Position numbers and translations under genes: made by a program. The notes beneath the pieces were generated by a model that had not been told where the DNA came from, did not search any database, and saw nothing but the letters and a program-made list of their open reading frames with translations. Positions 25,849 through 34,239 of a DNA stretch of 64,000 nt are shown piece after piece. The stretch is from Fredinandcohnia quinoae (GTDB lineage Bacteria > Bacillota > Bacilli > Bacillales > Bacillaceae_L), in assembly GCF_022427965.1 (NCBI RefSeq), contig NZ_JAKTTI010000009.1, positions 1 through 64,000 of the forward strand, read 5' to 3'. Position 1 is the first letter of the stretch. Each line of letters begins with the position of its first letter.

Positions 25849-26425
25849 TTCTAGCACCCTCCTCATATATCCTTCGAAATTCCAATGGTGTATATCCCGT
25901 TTTCTTTTTAAATAATGTGATAAAATAAGGCACATTTTGCAGACCCACCGATAGGGCAATTTCTGAAGTTGCTCGATCAGTCTGAATCAATAATTCCTTT
26001 GCATGTCCAATCCTAATCCCTTGTATATACTCAACCGGCGTCTGCCCTGTGATTCTTTTAAAAGTTCGATGTAAATGGTATGGGCTCCCATGACTTACTT
26101 CCGCCAAAAACTCTAACGTTAATTTTTCATTGAAATTCTTATCGATATATTTCGTAACTACTGCTATCCACTCATGATCAGGTAATCGTTCATTTGTTGG
26201 TTTGCACCGTTTACAAGGTCGAAATTGTTCAGCCAATGCTTGCTCTGCATGTTGAAATATACGAACATTATCGCGCTTTGGCACACGTGACTTACATGAC
26301 GGTTTGCAAAAGATACCTGTCGTTTTTACAGCATAAAAAAATTCACCATTGTAGGAAGCATCATTACTAATAATGGCTTCCCATTTTTCATCTGTCATCA
26401 ACGTTCGGTCGGTCTCCATCTCCAT
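25841..26425 (-). CDS. adaA: Adaptive-response activator AdaA (methylphosphotriester methyltransferase)
   Basis: A 194-aa protein with the Ada zinc domain: cysteines in GIFCKPSCKSR and PCKRCKP coordinate zinc, the first being the methyl acceptor. A C-terminal AraC-type double helix-turn-helix follows (LTLEFLAEVSHGSPYHLHR, then YIQGIRIGHAKELL). Methylation by phosphotriesters turns it into an activator. ATG at 26425 follows GAGGTGAG; an extension to 26482 has no ribosome site. It is divergent from alkA, as in B. subtilis. Confidence 0.93.
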   Translation of the reverse strand: MEMETDRTLMTDEKWEAIISNDASYNGEFFYAVKTTGIFCKPSCKSRVPKRDNVRIFQHAEQALAEQFRPCKRCKPTNERLPDHEWIAVVTKYIDKNFNEKLTLEFLAEVSHGSPYHLHRTFKRITGQTPVEYIQGIRIGHAKELLIQTDRATSEIALSVGLQNVPYFITLFKKKTGYTPLEFRRIYEEGARNG

Positions 26426-26490
26426 TACACTCACCTCAACAATTATTATAACTCGCAACTGTCTCATTGAAACCATTCTCAAACTATAAA

Positions 26491-26532
26491 AGCAAGATAT
26501 TGAAACCCACCTTCAAAGTAAAAGAGCAAGAT
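26491..26532. promoter_or_regulatory. Candidate AdaA operator: direct repeats in the adaA-alkA gap
   Basis: AGCAAGAT followed by an AAAC-type end occurs at 26491 and again at 26525, a 34-bp step, in the divergent promoter region. Ada-type boxes contain a GCAA core. No other regulatory signal was found there. Confidence 0.45.
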
Positions 26533-26581
26533 TAAAACATTTTTAAAATGGTAAACTATAGAAAAGGGAGGAGTGTGAAAA

Positions 26582-27475
26582 ATGGTCTTACAAAATAGTA
26601 AAATAACACTACCAGAAGAGTTCGATATGAATGCCAATCTTGGATATTTAGCTAGGTCCAGTAATGAATGTATGTATGAGATAGAGAATGATGTCATTAC
26701 ACGCGCTCTAGATATCAACGGAGTTCAGACCTTGTTACAAGTTCAAGCCATAAATAAAACGCATATGAATATTTCATTTATAGGTGAACCTCCTAATGAT
26801 CTACAGCATGAAGCGATTGTAAAATACATCCGAGAGTGGTTTGACCTTGATCGTGATTTAACTCCTTTTTATAAGATGGCAAATTCGGATCCTCTTTTAA
26901 AAATCCCAGCGCAGCAATTCTATGGGCTAAGACTTCTTGGGATTCCCGATCTATTTGAGGCTTTGTGTTGGGGGGTTCTAGGTCAGCAGATTAACCTTCC
27001 ATTTGCATATACCTTAAAGCGGCAATTTGTTGAAGCATTCGGAGATTCCATTGAATGGAAAGGTACAAAATATTGGATTTTTCCAACCTACCAGAAAATC
27101 GCGCAATTAACTCCTGCTGATCTATCTAATATTAAAATGACTGTAAAAAAGAGTGAATATATCATTGGACTTGCTCAATTAATGGCAAGTGGTGAATTAT
27201 CAAAAGAAAAGTTAATGGATATGAACTTTCAACAAGCAGAAAAGTCCCTAATCAAAATTCGCGGTATCGGCCCATGGACTGCCAATTATGTTCTCATGCG
27301 CTGTCTTCGCTTTCCAAATGCGTTTCCAATCGATGATGTTGGTCTTATCAATTCTATCAAAGCATTAAAAAATATGGATCGGAAGCCAACGAAGGCTGAA
27401 ATTCAAGAACTCTCTATCCCATGGAAGAACTGGAAATCTTACGCTACCTTTTATTTGTGGAGACTACTATATTAA
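26582..27475 (+). CDS. alkA: DNA-3-methyladenine glycosylase AlkA
   Basis: A 297-aa HhH-GPD glycosylase that removes 3-methyladenine and related alkylated bases. The helix-hairpin-helix is in IKIRGIGPWTANYVLMR (near 222-238), and the catalytic Asp is in FPIDDVGL. Length matches B. subtilis AlkA (303 aa). ATG with GGGAGGAG about 8 nt upstream. Divergent from adaAB, forming an alkylation-damage regulon. Confidence 0.92.
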   Translation: MVLQNSKITLPEEFDMNANLGYLARSSNECMYEIENDVITRALDINGVQTLLQVQAINKTHMNISFIGEPPNDLQHEAIVKYIREWFDLDRDLTPFYKMANSDPLLKIPAQQFYGLRLLGIPDLFEALCWGVLGQQINLPFAYTLKRQFVEAFGDSIEWKGTKYWIFPTYQKIAQLTPADLSNIKMTVKKSEYIIGLAQLMASGELSKEKLMDMNFQQAEKSLIKIRGIGPWTANYVLMRCLRFPNAFPIDDVGLINSIKALKNMDRKPTKAEIQELSIPWKNWKSYATFYLWRLLY

Positions 27476-27509
27476 CAAAAAAGCCGTTCTTATCATGAAT
27501 AAGAGCGGC
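27476..27509 (-). terminator. Terminator of the ATPase gene
   Basis: GCCGTTCTTA pairs with TAAGAGCGGC (one wobble), followed by TTTTTT on the minus strand. Confidence 0.85.
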
Positions 27510-27520
27510 CTACCACGGAT

Positions 27521-28240
27521 TCATTCCTCCAATATATCCTTCAAAAACTTCTCTCGATGCTGCAAAAAATATTTCGTAATTCGATAGTGGTCGGTTTCTT
27601 CATAATTAACTTCAGCAATCCGACCATCATCAAAGCTTAATATCGTTGCCCCTGGATACCCTAATAGTATTGGAGAGTGGGTCGCAATAATAAATTGACA
27701 ATCTCCACTTTCTGTTAAATCATGGATGATTCGTAAAAAAGACAATTGACGTTGCGGGGATAATGCTGCCTCTGGCTCATCCAATAAATAGATGGCACTG
27801 CCTTTGAAGCGATTCAAAAAGAGAGACAAAAACGACTCCCCATGGGACTGCTCATGTAAAGAACGACCGCCATAATCTCTAAATCCAGTTAGATCCACCT
27901 CATCAATATGTGAAACAAAATGATAAAACGACTCTGCTCTTAGAAAAAAGCCATTCGTAATCTTCGGCATCCACGAAAGTCGAATATAATCGCCTAGTGC
28001 TGAACCTGCCGCATGAACATCATAACTATTATTTCGACTGCCACCCGCTGTGTTAAATTCGCATTTATCTGCAATCGCCTCTAATAAAGTAGACTTTCCA
28101 GAGCCATTTTCTCCAACAAAAAAAGTGACCTTATTATCGATATCAAGATGGTGCAAATTACTAATAGAAGGGATGGAGAATGGGTATTCATGATAATCCT
28201 GAACATCTTCACGCAAAAAAGTAATTCTTTTTAGAAACAT
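27521..28240 (-). CDS. AAA-type ATPase (SMC/ABC-like, OLD-related)
   Basis: A 239-aa stand-alone ATPase. Walker A is GENGSGKST (near 43), a signature-like region HEQSHGESF (near 130), Walker B IYLLDEPEAALSP, and a switch His in IIATHSP. This is the compact AAA_21/AAA_23 form lacking coiled coil or TOPRIM. ATG at 28240 follows AGGTGAG; a GTG at 28249, one base after the phosphatase stop, is an alternative. Its function is unknown. Confidence 0.8.
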   Translation of the reverse strand: MFLKRITFLREDVQDYHEYPFSIPSISNLHHLDIDNKVTFFVGENGSGKSTLLEAIADKCEFNTAGGSRNNSYDVHAAGSALGDYIRLSWMPKITNGFFLRAESFYHFVSHIDEVDLTGFRDYGGRSLHEQSHGESFLSLFLNRFKGSAIYLLDEPEAALSPQRQLSFLRIIHDLTESGDCQFIIATHSPILLGYPGATILSFDDGRIAEVNYEETDHYRITKYFLQHREKFLKDILEE

Positions 28241-28249
28241 GTCTCTCAC

Positions 28250-28963
28250 CTACAAATCCTTTACTGAATATACCTTCTGACTGGGCAGCTCCAAACAATT
28301 AAGCTGGCCGCCGTACACAGCACCCCCATCAATCCCGATAATACGATTTACCCCAAAAAACACATCACATTTTCCTTGTTCCTTATACAAAAGTGATGTT
28401 GGAGTATGTCCAAATACCACAATTTTTACTCCCTTGTACCCCTTATGAAACTCATCACGTATCCATATTAATTTATATGGGTCTGATTCGCATACTGGAA
28501 CTTCTGGTTCCACACCAGCATGGACAAAAATATAATCATCAGTTTCAATATAATGCTCAAGGTCCTGAATAAACTTTAAGTGCCGTTTCAACTCATCAGA
28601 TTCTAAGCTTGGCTTTTGAAATGCCTCTTCGTCTACTAAAAGATCCTTCTCTGAAAATCCATAGCTAGACAATGTTTTATCCCCACCATTTCTTACAACC
28701 CAGTGATTCCAAAACTTTTCTTCATCAGAGGTTAAAGCCTTAATCATCATATCCTCATGATTGCCCTTTAACACCCGTGCGCCACGCTCTTTCAATTTTA
28801 TTACCTTATCAATAACTGCTTTTGCATTTGGACCCCGATCTACATAATCACCTAGCAAAATTAATTGATCATTCTTAGAATCATAGTTAACACTCTCTAG
28901 TAATTGCTCAAATTTATTAATATCGCCATGAATATCACTAATTATTAGCGTTCTTTGCACCAT
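28250..28963 (-). CDS. Ser/Thr protein phosphatase-like metallophosphoesterase
   Basis: A 237-aa PP2A/ApaH-type phosphoesterase with all three signature blocks: SDIHGD (9-14), GDYVDRGP (37-44) and GNHED (near 67), plus later His in FVHAG and GHTPT. It may be a protein phosphatase or dinucleoside tetraphosphatase (PrpE-like). ATG at 28963. It is the first gene of a pair with the ATPase that begins at or just after its stop, so they are likely co-translated. Confidence 0.88.
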   Translation of the reverse strand: MVQRTLIISDIHGDINKFEQLLESVNYDSKNDQLILLGDYVDRGPNAKAVIDKVIKLKERGARVLKGNHEDMMIKALTSDEEKFWNHWVVRNGGDKTLSSYGFSEKDLLVDEEAFQKPSLESDELKRHLKFIQDLEHYIETDDYIFVHAGVEPEVPVCESDPYKLIWIRDEFHKGYKGVKIVVFGHTPTSLLYKEQGKCDVFFGVNRIIGIDGGAVYGGQLNCLELPSQKVYSVKDL

Positions 28964-28983
28964 AAAACCTACCTTCTTTTTTC

Positions 28984-29763
28984 CTATTTTAATTGAATTG
29001 AGTATCGTTCATCTCGTTGTTCAACGGATACTGGATACTCAAAAAAGGAAGAGAGAGCTTCTTCATTTAATACATCTATTGTCCTGCCTGAAGTATACAC
29101 CTCTCCACGACGAAGTAATAACATCTTTTGAAATACTTGTGATATTTCTTCAATATGGTGGGTCACATAAATAAGAGTTGGCCCACCTGATAGACAAGCT
29201 AAATCATTGATACTATTAAGTAATTTCTCACGTGAAAAAATATCAAGCCCATTACATGGTTCATCTAAAATTAGAATTTGAGGATTCGCCATTAACGCTC
29301 TAGCAATTAAAATCTTCTGCTTCTCACCTTGTGAACACGTATCGTAAACACGATTCACGAGATACTGGCAGCCCATTATTTCCATCATTTCAAGAGCCCG
29401 TGTAAGATCCTCTTTAGAAACAGATTCATACAATCCGATTGATGCATGTTTTCCACTAATAACTACAGCTTGAGTGAGGTCAGTTTTATAAATTTTCTCC
29501 TGTAACGACGAGCTTACCCAACCAATTGATTTTCTTAGCTCTGGTACATTTGTAGCACCGAACCGATTACCGAGCACGTGAACTGTACCAATTGTTGGCC
29601 ATTCGTATCCATTAATGATATTCAGTAGAGACGTCTTACCTGAACCGTTCAATCCTAGTAATGCCCAGTGTTCTCCCTTTTTCACCTGCCAGTCCACATT
29701 TTTTAGTAAAGTCCGATTTCCCCTTTCCCAGGTTACATTTTCAAGATCAATGATGTACTCCAA
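28984..29763 (-). CDS. ylmA: ABC transporter ATPase YlmA-like
   Basis: A 259-aa ATPase with Walker A GLNGSGKT near 38, signature CSQGEKQK (unusual for LSGGQ), Walker B ILILDEPCNGLD and H-loop VTHH. The length is close to B. subtilis YlmA (264 aa). No permease gene is next to it, so partner and substrate are unknown. Start is TTG at 29763, with AGGGGGG about 6 nt upstream; the longer frame from 29811 reads through this site. Confidence 0.8.
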   Translation of the reverse strand: MEYIIDLENVTWERGNRTLLKNVDWQVKKGEHWALLGLNGSGKTSLLNIINGYEWPTIGTVHVLGNRFGATNVPELRKSIGWVSSSLQEKIYKTDLTQAVVISGKHASIGLYESVSKEDLTRALEMMEIMGCQYLVNRVYDTCSQGEKQKILIARALMANPQILILDEPCNGLDIFSREKLLNSINDLACLSGGPTLIYVTHHIEEISQVFQKMLLLRRGEVYTSGRTIDVLNEEALSSFFEYPVSVEQRDERYSIQLK

Positions 29764-29888
29764 TCGTATCCCCCCTATTTGAGTAATATTATTTTTAACC
29801 AATTCTACCACACAAATGTTACACTATTGGTATTAATCAAAAAATTCATTTTATCCCCGAATACTCTCAAATAAGTGGAGGTCATATT

Positions 29889-31088
29889 ATGTACCAGTTA
29901 TATTGTCGGGCCTATCAAAGTGTATTTAGAATGGTCACACCGTTCCTTCCTTGGCGCAAACCCGAAATATTGGAAGGAGAAAATAGCTTACTTCACTTGC
30001 CTAAACTTATAAAAAGCAAAGACATTCACCATGTATTAATTGTAACTGATAAAGGGATTACCTCCATTGGTTTAATGGAACCATTCCTTAAAGGCTTAAA
30101 TGCTGAAGATATAAAGTTTGTTATCTATGATCAGACAGTACCCAACCCAACAATTGATAATATTGAAGAAGCACTAGCAATGTATCGGGTCAACAACTGT
30201 CAAGGAATAGTTGCCTTTGGTGGCGGTTCACCAATGGACTGTGCAAAAGGCGTTGGTGCCCGGGTTGCAAGACCAACTAAACGAATTCCTCAAATGAAAG
30301 GTGTCTTGAAGATTAGGAAAAGGATTCCTACACTGTTTGCGATTCCGACAACAGCTGGTACAGGGAGCGAGACGACAATTGCTACCGTCGTTTCTGACAG
30401 CGAGACACATGAAAAATATGCGATTTTAGACACTTCACTAATTCCAGACTATGCCGTTCTTGATCCAATTCTTACTATGAATCTACCTCCCCATATTACG
30501 TCAACAACTGGCATGGATGCTTTGACACATGCTGTTGAAGCGTATATCGGAAAAAGCAACACAAAAGAAACGGTGCAGTGCAGCTTAGATGCTGTGAAAT
30601 TAATTTTCGAAAATATTTATGAGGCTTATTCAAATGGGAATAATCTAAAAGCGCGTGCAAATATGCAAAAAGCGGCTTATTTAGGTGGGGTTGCATTCAC
30701 CCGGGCATATGTAGGCAACGTCCACGCAATTGCCCATACACTTGGCGGATTTTACTCCGTACCACATGGACTAGCAAATGCAATTATTTTACCTTATGTA
30801 CTTGAATATTACGGAGACACCGTTTATCAACCTTTATCTGAATTAGCGGATCAAGTCGGGATTTGCAACCCTACAGATACAAATGAACAAAAGGCAAAGA
30901 AATTTATTATAGCAATTAAAGATTTAAATGAACGGATGAACATTCCGAAAAAGGTGAAGGGCATTGAAGAACAGGATATTCCAACAATGGTCGAGAGGGC
31001 GTTGAAGGAAGCTAATCCTCTTTACCCAGTTCCAATGATTTTTTCTAAAGATGATATGTTCCAGCTTTATCAACTTATTAAGGAATAA
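29889..31088 (+). CDS. Iron-containing alcohol dehydrogenase
   Basis: A 399-aa group III dehydrogenase. The NAD(P) site is GGGSPMDCAKG near 112. Metal ligands are expected from Asp in PDYAVLDP and the His residues of TGMDALTHAVEAY, VHAIAHTLGG and YSVPHGLANA. Length is typical. The N-terminal RAYQSVFRMVTPFLPWRKP tail is longer than in AdhB-type enzymes and resembles a subgroup of broad-range reductases. ATG preceded by GTGGAGG. Monocistronic; substrate unknown. Confidence 0.9.
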   Translation: MYQLYCRAYQSVFRMVTPFLPWRKPEILEGENSLLHLPKLIKSKDIHHVLIVTDKGITSIGLMEPFLKGLNAEDIKFVIYDQTVPNPTIDNIEEALAMYRVNNCQGIVAFGGGSPMDCAKGVGARVARPTKRIPQMKGVLKIRKRIPTLFAIPTTAGTGSETTIATVVSDSETHEKYAILDTSLIPDYAVLDPILTMNLPPHITSTTGMDALTHAVEAYIGKSNTKETVQCSLDAVKLIFENIYEAYSNGNNLKARANMQKAAYLGGVAFTRAYVGNVHAIAHTLGGFYSVPHGLANAIILPYVLEYYGDTVYQPLSELADQVGICNPTDTNEQKAKKFIIAIKDLNERMNIPKKVKGIEEQDIPTMVERALKEANPLYPVPMIFSKDDMFQLYQLIKE

Positions 31089-31112
31089 GGTAGAATAGGA
31101 CTACCGAATCCT

Positions 31113-31381
31113 TGACAGTTCGTCTTGATTATTTTATTGTTAGATTAATTAATAACGGAAAGGGTGACCCAATTAGATGAAGTTTTAATCCTATTTTTCG
31201 AAAACAAGCAATTGAAGGAATCTTATGCAGTGTATATCTCCTGCTTATTTTATCATGCCTTCAATTAGCGTTTTCAGAATAGGATAGGACTTCTATAGTT
31301 GGAACCAGAAAGGGGTAGTCTCTTTTTGGTATACACCTATTTATGCCTCCTATTCTGAATATAGATAGGAGGCTTTTTTTG
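31113..31381 (+). promoter_or_regulatory. ABC-F gene leader: promoter, 3-codon uORF and attenuator
   Basis: Promoter TTGACA (31113) with 17-nt spacing to TATTGT (31136). A minimal open frame ATG AAG TTT TAA lies at 31177-31188, behind GGAAAGGG. Further down, TTCAGAATAGG (31273-31283) is perfectly complementary to CCTATTCTGAA (31349-31359). The latter is also part of a terminator (GCCTCCTAT/ATAGGAGGC, 31345-31373, then eight T). The two structures exclude each other. This is the layout of drug-inducible ribosome-mediated attenuation. Confidence 0.8.
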
Positions 31382-31415
31382 TCTCCAAATTTCTTAAAAA
31401 TGGGGATGATTATGT

Positions 31416-32981
31416 ATGTTATTAGAAGCAAACAGCTTAAAAGTGTTTATTGCCGATCGGTTATTATTTGATATTGAAAAATTACAAATAGAAAAGGATG
31501 ATCGAGTAGGGTTAGTCGGTAAAAATGGTAGTGGTAAAACAACCCTGCTAAACACGTTAGCCGGAAAGAAACGTCCAGAAAGCGGAACAATTGTTGCATA
31601 TGCAAAGCATGAACTTTTACCACAGCTTAAAAGAACATCAACAACTAAAAGTGGTGGGGAGGTCACACAGGAATATATTAATGATGTACTTATTAAGGAT
31701 CCCGAATTATTATTTGCTGATGAGCCTACCACTCATTTAGACACCAATCATATTGAATGGCTGGAAAAGAAGCTAATCAATTGGCAAGGCGCCCTTGTGA
31801 TTGTTTCGCATGACCGTACTTTTCTGGATACTCTTTGCACAAAGATATGGGAAATCAATGATGGAAAACTTTTAGAGTATAAAGGGAATTATTCCGATTA
31901 TGAACAACAAAAAGCAATAGAGCGTCAACAAGCTGAAATGGCTTTTGAAAAATATGAGAAAAAGAAACGACAGCTCGAGGATGCCATGAAATTAAAAGAA
32001 AAGAAAGCTGAAAGAGCAACAAAGGCACCCAAAAGAGTAAGTAATTCAGAAGCAAGGATAACTGGAGCTAAGCCATATTTTGCAAAGAAACAAAAAAAGC
32101 TTCAGCAAACTGCAAAGGCGATTGAAACGAGATTAGAAAAGCTAGAGAAAGTTGAACGACCAAAAGAAATCGCTCCAATCAAAATGAAACTGCCGAATGA
32201 GGATTCCTTCAAAGGAAAAATTGTACTTCGTGCAGAGAATTTACCTGGCGAAATTGGTGACCGGACGCTTTGGAAGCCAATAAGCTTTCATGTTCGTGGT
32301 GGGGATAAGCTTGCGATTATCGGACCAAATGGAAGTGGCAAAACAACACTCATCAAAAGAATCTTGGAACAAGAAGAGGGTATTTCAATATCCCCATCAA
32401 TGAAAATCGGCTACTTCAGTCAAAACATCAATATTTTAAATACTGAAACATCAATTTTAGAAAATGTTAGTTCGACATCAAAACAAGATGAAACATTTAT
32501 CCGTACGGTGCTTGCTAGGCTGCACTTTTTTAGGGAAGATGTTTATAAACTAGTTGGAGTTCTAAGTGGTGGCGAACGAGTAAAAGTCGCATTAGCAAAG
32601 CTTTTCGTTAGCGATATTAATACATTAATTTTAGATGAACCAACGAATTTCCTTGATATTGAAGCGGTTGAAGCATTAGAATCCCTACTAAAAGATTATG
32701 AAGGTACCATCCTTTTCGTATCTCATGATAGACGTTTTATCAGCAATATTGCGAATAGAATTTTGGCTATTAATGATAAAGAAATAGACGTTTTTAATGG
32801 TACGTATAAAGAATATCAGACTTACGAACCACAGGAAAGTCGTGATACAGAAGAAGATCTTCGACTCGTATTAGAAATGAAAATTTCAGAAGTCCTAAGT
32901 AGGTTAAGCATTGAACCGTCTGAGGAGTTAGAGATGGAATTTCAAAAACTACTTGCGGAAAAACGGAAATTAAATAAGTAA
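31416..32981 (+). CDS. ABC-F ribosomal protection protein (Vga/Lmo0919-like)
   Basis: A 521-aa soluble protein with two ABC domains and no membrane helices. The first Walker A is GKNGSGKT (near 35), with signature SGGEVTQ and DEPTTHLD; the second Walker A is GPNGSGKT (near 306), with LSGGERVK and DEPTNFLD. The charged linker (about 170-265) is the arm that reaches the peptidyl-transferase centre. The short first domain lacking an arm insertion is typical of Vga/VmlR-type antibiotic-resistance ABC-F proteins (lincosamides, pleuromutilins, streptogramin A). The attenuator upstream supports a resistance role. Confidence 0.87.
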   Translation: MLLEANSLKVFIADRLLFDIEKLQIEKDDRVGLVGKNGSGKTTLLNTLAGKKRPESGTIVAYAKHELLPQLKRTSTTKSGGEVTQEYINDVLIKDPELLFADEPTTHLDTNHIEWLEKKLINWQGALVIVSHDRTFLDTLCTKIWEINDGKLLEYKGNYSDYEQQKAIERQQAEMAFEKYEKKKRQLEDAMKLKEKKAERATKAPKRVSNSEARITGAKPYFAKKQKKLQQTAKAIETRLEKLEKVERPKEIAPIKMKLPNEDSFKGKIVLRAENLPGEIGDRTLWKPISFHVRGGDKLAIIGPNGSGKTTLIKRILEQEEGISISPSMKIGYFSQNINILNTETSILENVSSTSKQDETFIRTVLARLHFFREDVYKLVGVLSGGERVKVALAKLFVSDINTLILDEPTNFLDIEAVEALESLLKDYEGTILFVSHDRRFISNIANRILAINDKEIDVFNGTYKEYQTYEPQESRDTEEDLRLVLEMKISEVLSRLSIEPSEELEMEFQKLLAEKRKLNK

Positions 32982-32993
32982 CTAGATAACAGA

Positions 32994-33022
32994 AAGGGCA
33001 TGCACCATTTGAGCATGCCCTT
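32994..33022. terminator. Terminator after the ABC-F gene
   Basis: AAGGGCATGC pairs with GCATGCCCTT across 9 nt. It lies between convergent genes. Confidence 0.8.
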
Positions 33023-33031
33023 CATAAATAA

Positions 33032-33583
33032 TTATTGATTCAATTGCTTAATAATTTCCCTCATAAAGCCTGGTAGGTCTGGCCAAGCATGACCGGAAAC
33101 TAGATTTCCTTCTACATGAAGGTGATTTTCGATATATGTTGCACCCGCCGCTTCAACATCTGGCTTACATGCGATATAAGCAGTTAGTTCGCGACCTTCC
33201 ATGTATTGGCGTACCGTTGTTAAGATAAGACTTGCATGGCAAATGGCACCAACTGGTTTATTTGCCTCGAAGAAGTGCGCAACAATTCTAGGGACATTTT
33301 CGTTTAAGCGAATGTATTCTGGTGCTCTTCCTCCGGGAATAATTAACCCATCATATTCTTCCGGATTCACATCTTCGAACGCTACATTGGATTCAATCAA
33401 GTATCCTTTGCTTTCCGTATATGTATCCCAACCAATAAAATCATGTACCACTGTTTGCAATTGTTTCTTTGATGGAGCAGCTATTTGTACGTCAAACCCT
33501 TCTTCAAGACAGCGAAAATATGGATAATAGATTTCTAATGCCTCCACAGCATCCCCTGCTAAAAGCAACACTTTTTTTGACAT
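33032..33583 (-). CDS. DJ-1/PfpI family protein
   Basis: A 183-aa class I glutamine-amidotransferase-like protein. The nucleophilic Cys is in AICHAS (near 115), preceded by the Glu-containing strand LEIYYP and followed by VSGHAWPD. Relatives include deglycases, chaperones and proteases, so the activity is not defined. ATG at 33583 after GAGGAGG. Confidence 0.85.
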   Translation of the reverse strand: MSKKVLLLAGDAVEALEIYYPYFRCLEEGFDVQIAAPSKKQLQTVVHDFIGWDTYTESKGYLIESNVAFEDVNPEEYDGLIIPGGRAPEYIRLNENVPRIVAHFFEANKPVGAICHASLILTTVRQYMEGRELTAYIACKPDVEAAGATYIENHLHVEGNLVSGHAWPDLPGFMREIIKQLNQ

Positions 33584-33672
33584 TTCAACTTCCTCCTCTC
33601 AAAACTAAGGCCATGCCTATACTTATATATTCACTATCTGATAATTAATTTCCTCTTTCATTCAAAAATAAT

Positions 33673-34014
33673 TTATGCCTTTTTAACAAATTCGGATTTT
33701 AATTGCATGGCACCAAAACCATCAATCTTACAATCTATATCATGATCACCTTCTACCAAACGTATACCTTTAACCTTTGTCCCAACTTTGACAACTTTGG
33801 AACTTCCTTTTACTTTTAAATCTTTTATAACAGTAATCGTATCACCGTCATTTAATACATTTCCGTAAGCATCTTTCGTAATTTTTTCTTCACTCTCTTC
33901 ACTTACTGATTCCACCGACCACTCATGTGCACATTCTGGACAAACTAATAAACTACCATCCTCGTATGTGTATTCAGAATTACATTTTGGACAATTTGGC
34001 AAACTTCCCATCAT
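33673..34014 (-). CDS. PhnA/YjdM-type zinc ribbon protein
   Basis: A 113-aa protein. An N-terminal zinc ribbon (CPKC and CPEC, Cys 8, 11, 25, 28) is followed by a linker and a KOW-like beta domain with [15 protein letters not shown] and the closing [19 protein letters not shown]. This is the YjdM family, annotated historically as PhnA; its function remains uncertain despite the phosphonate-related name. Two ATG codons in tandem at the start; monocistronic. Confidence 0.88.
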   Translation of the reverse strand: MMGSLPNCPKCNSEYTYEDGSLLVCPECAHEWSVESVSEESEEKITKDAYGNVLNDGDTITVIKDLKVKGSSKVVKVGTKVKGIRLVEGDHDIDCKIDGFGAMQLKSEFVKKA

Positions 34015-34239
34015 TCATTACCTCCATTCATACTTAATCTTGGTGTGTTTAATTTTACATAAAATAACAAAAACACCAAAGATTATCCATATATCTCTAT
34101 ACTGGCATATTCGTATGGAAAAGACAAACAAAAAGCATGTGGGACAAAGTTACTATCCCTTCCATCCCATTTTTGTATAAATCACCTTCCATTTCCAAAA
34201 CATATAGATTGAAGCTTCATTATAAAAGGGGAGACTATT

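Noticed and set aside
34015-34239. Purine riboswitch ahead of nupC
   Set aside because: No conserved loop sequences or outer stem; just AT-rich DNA.
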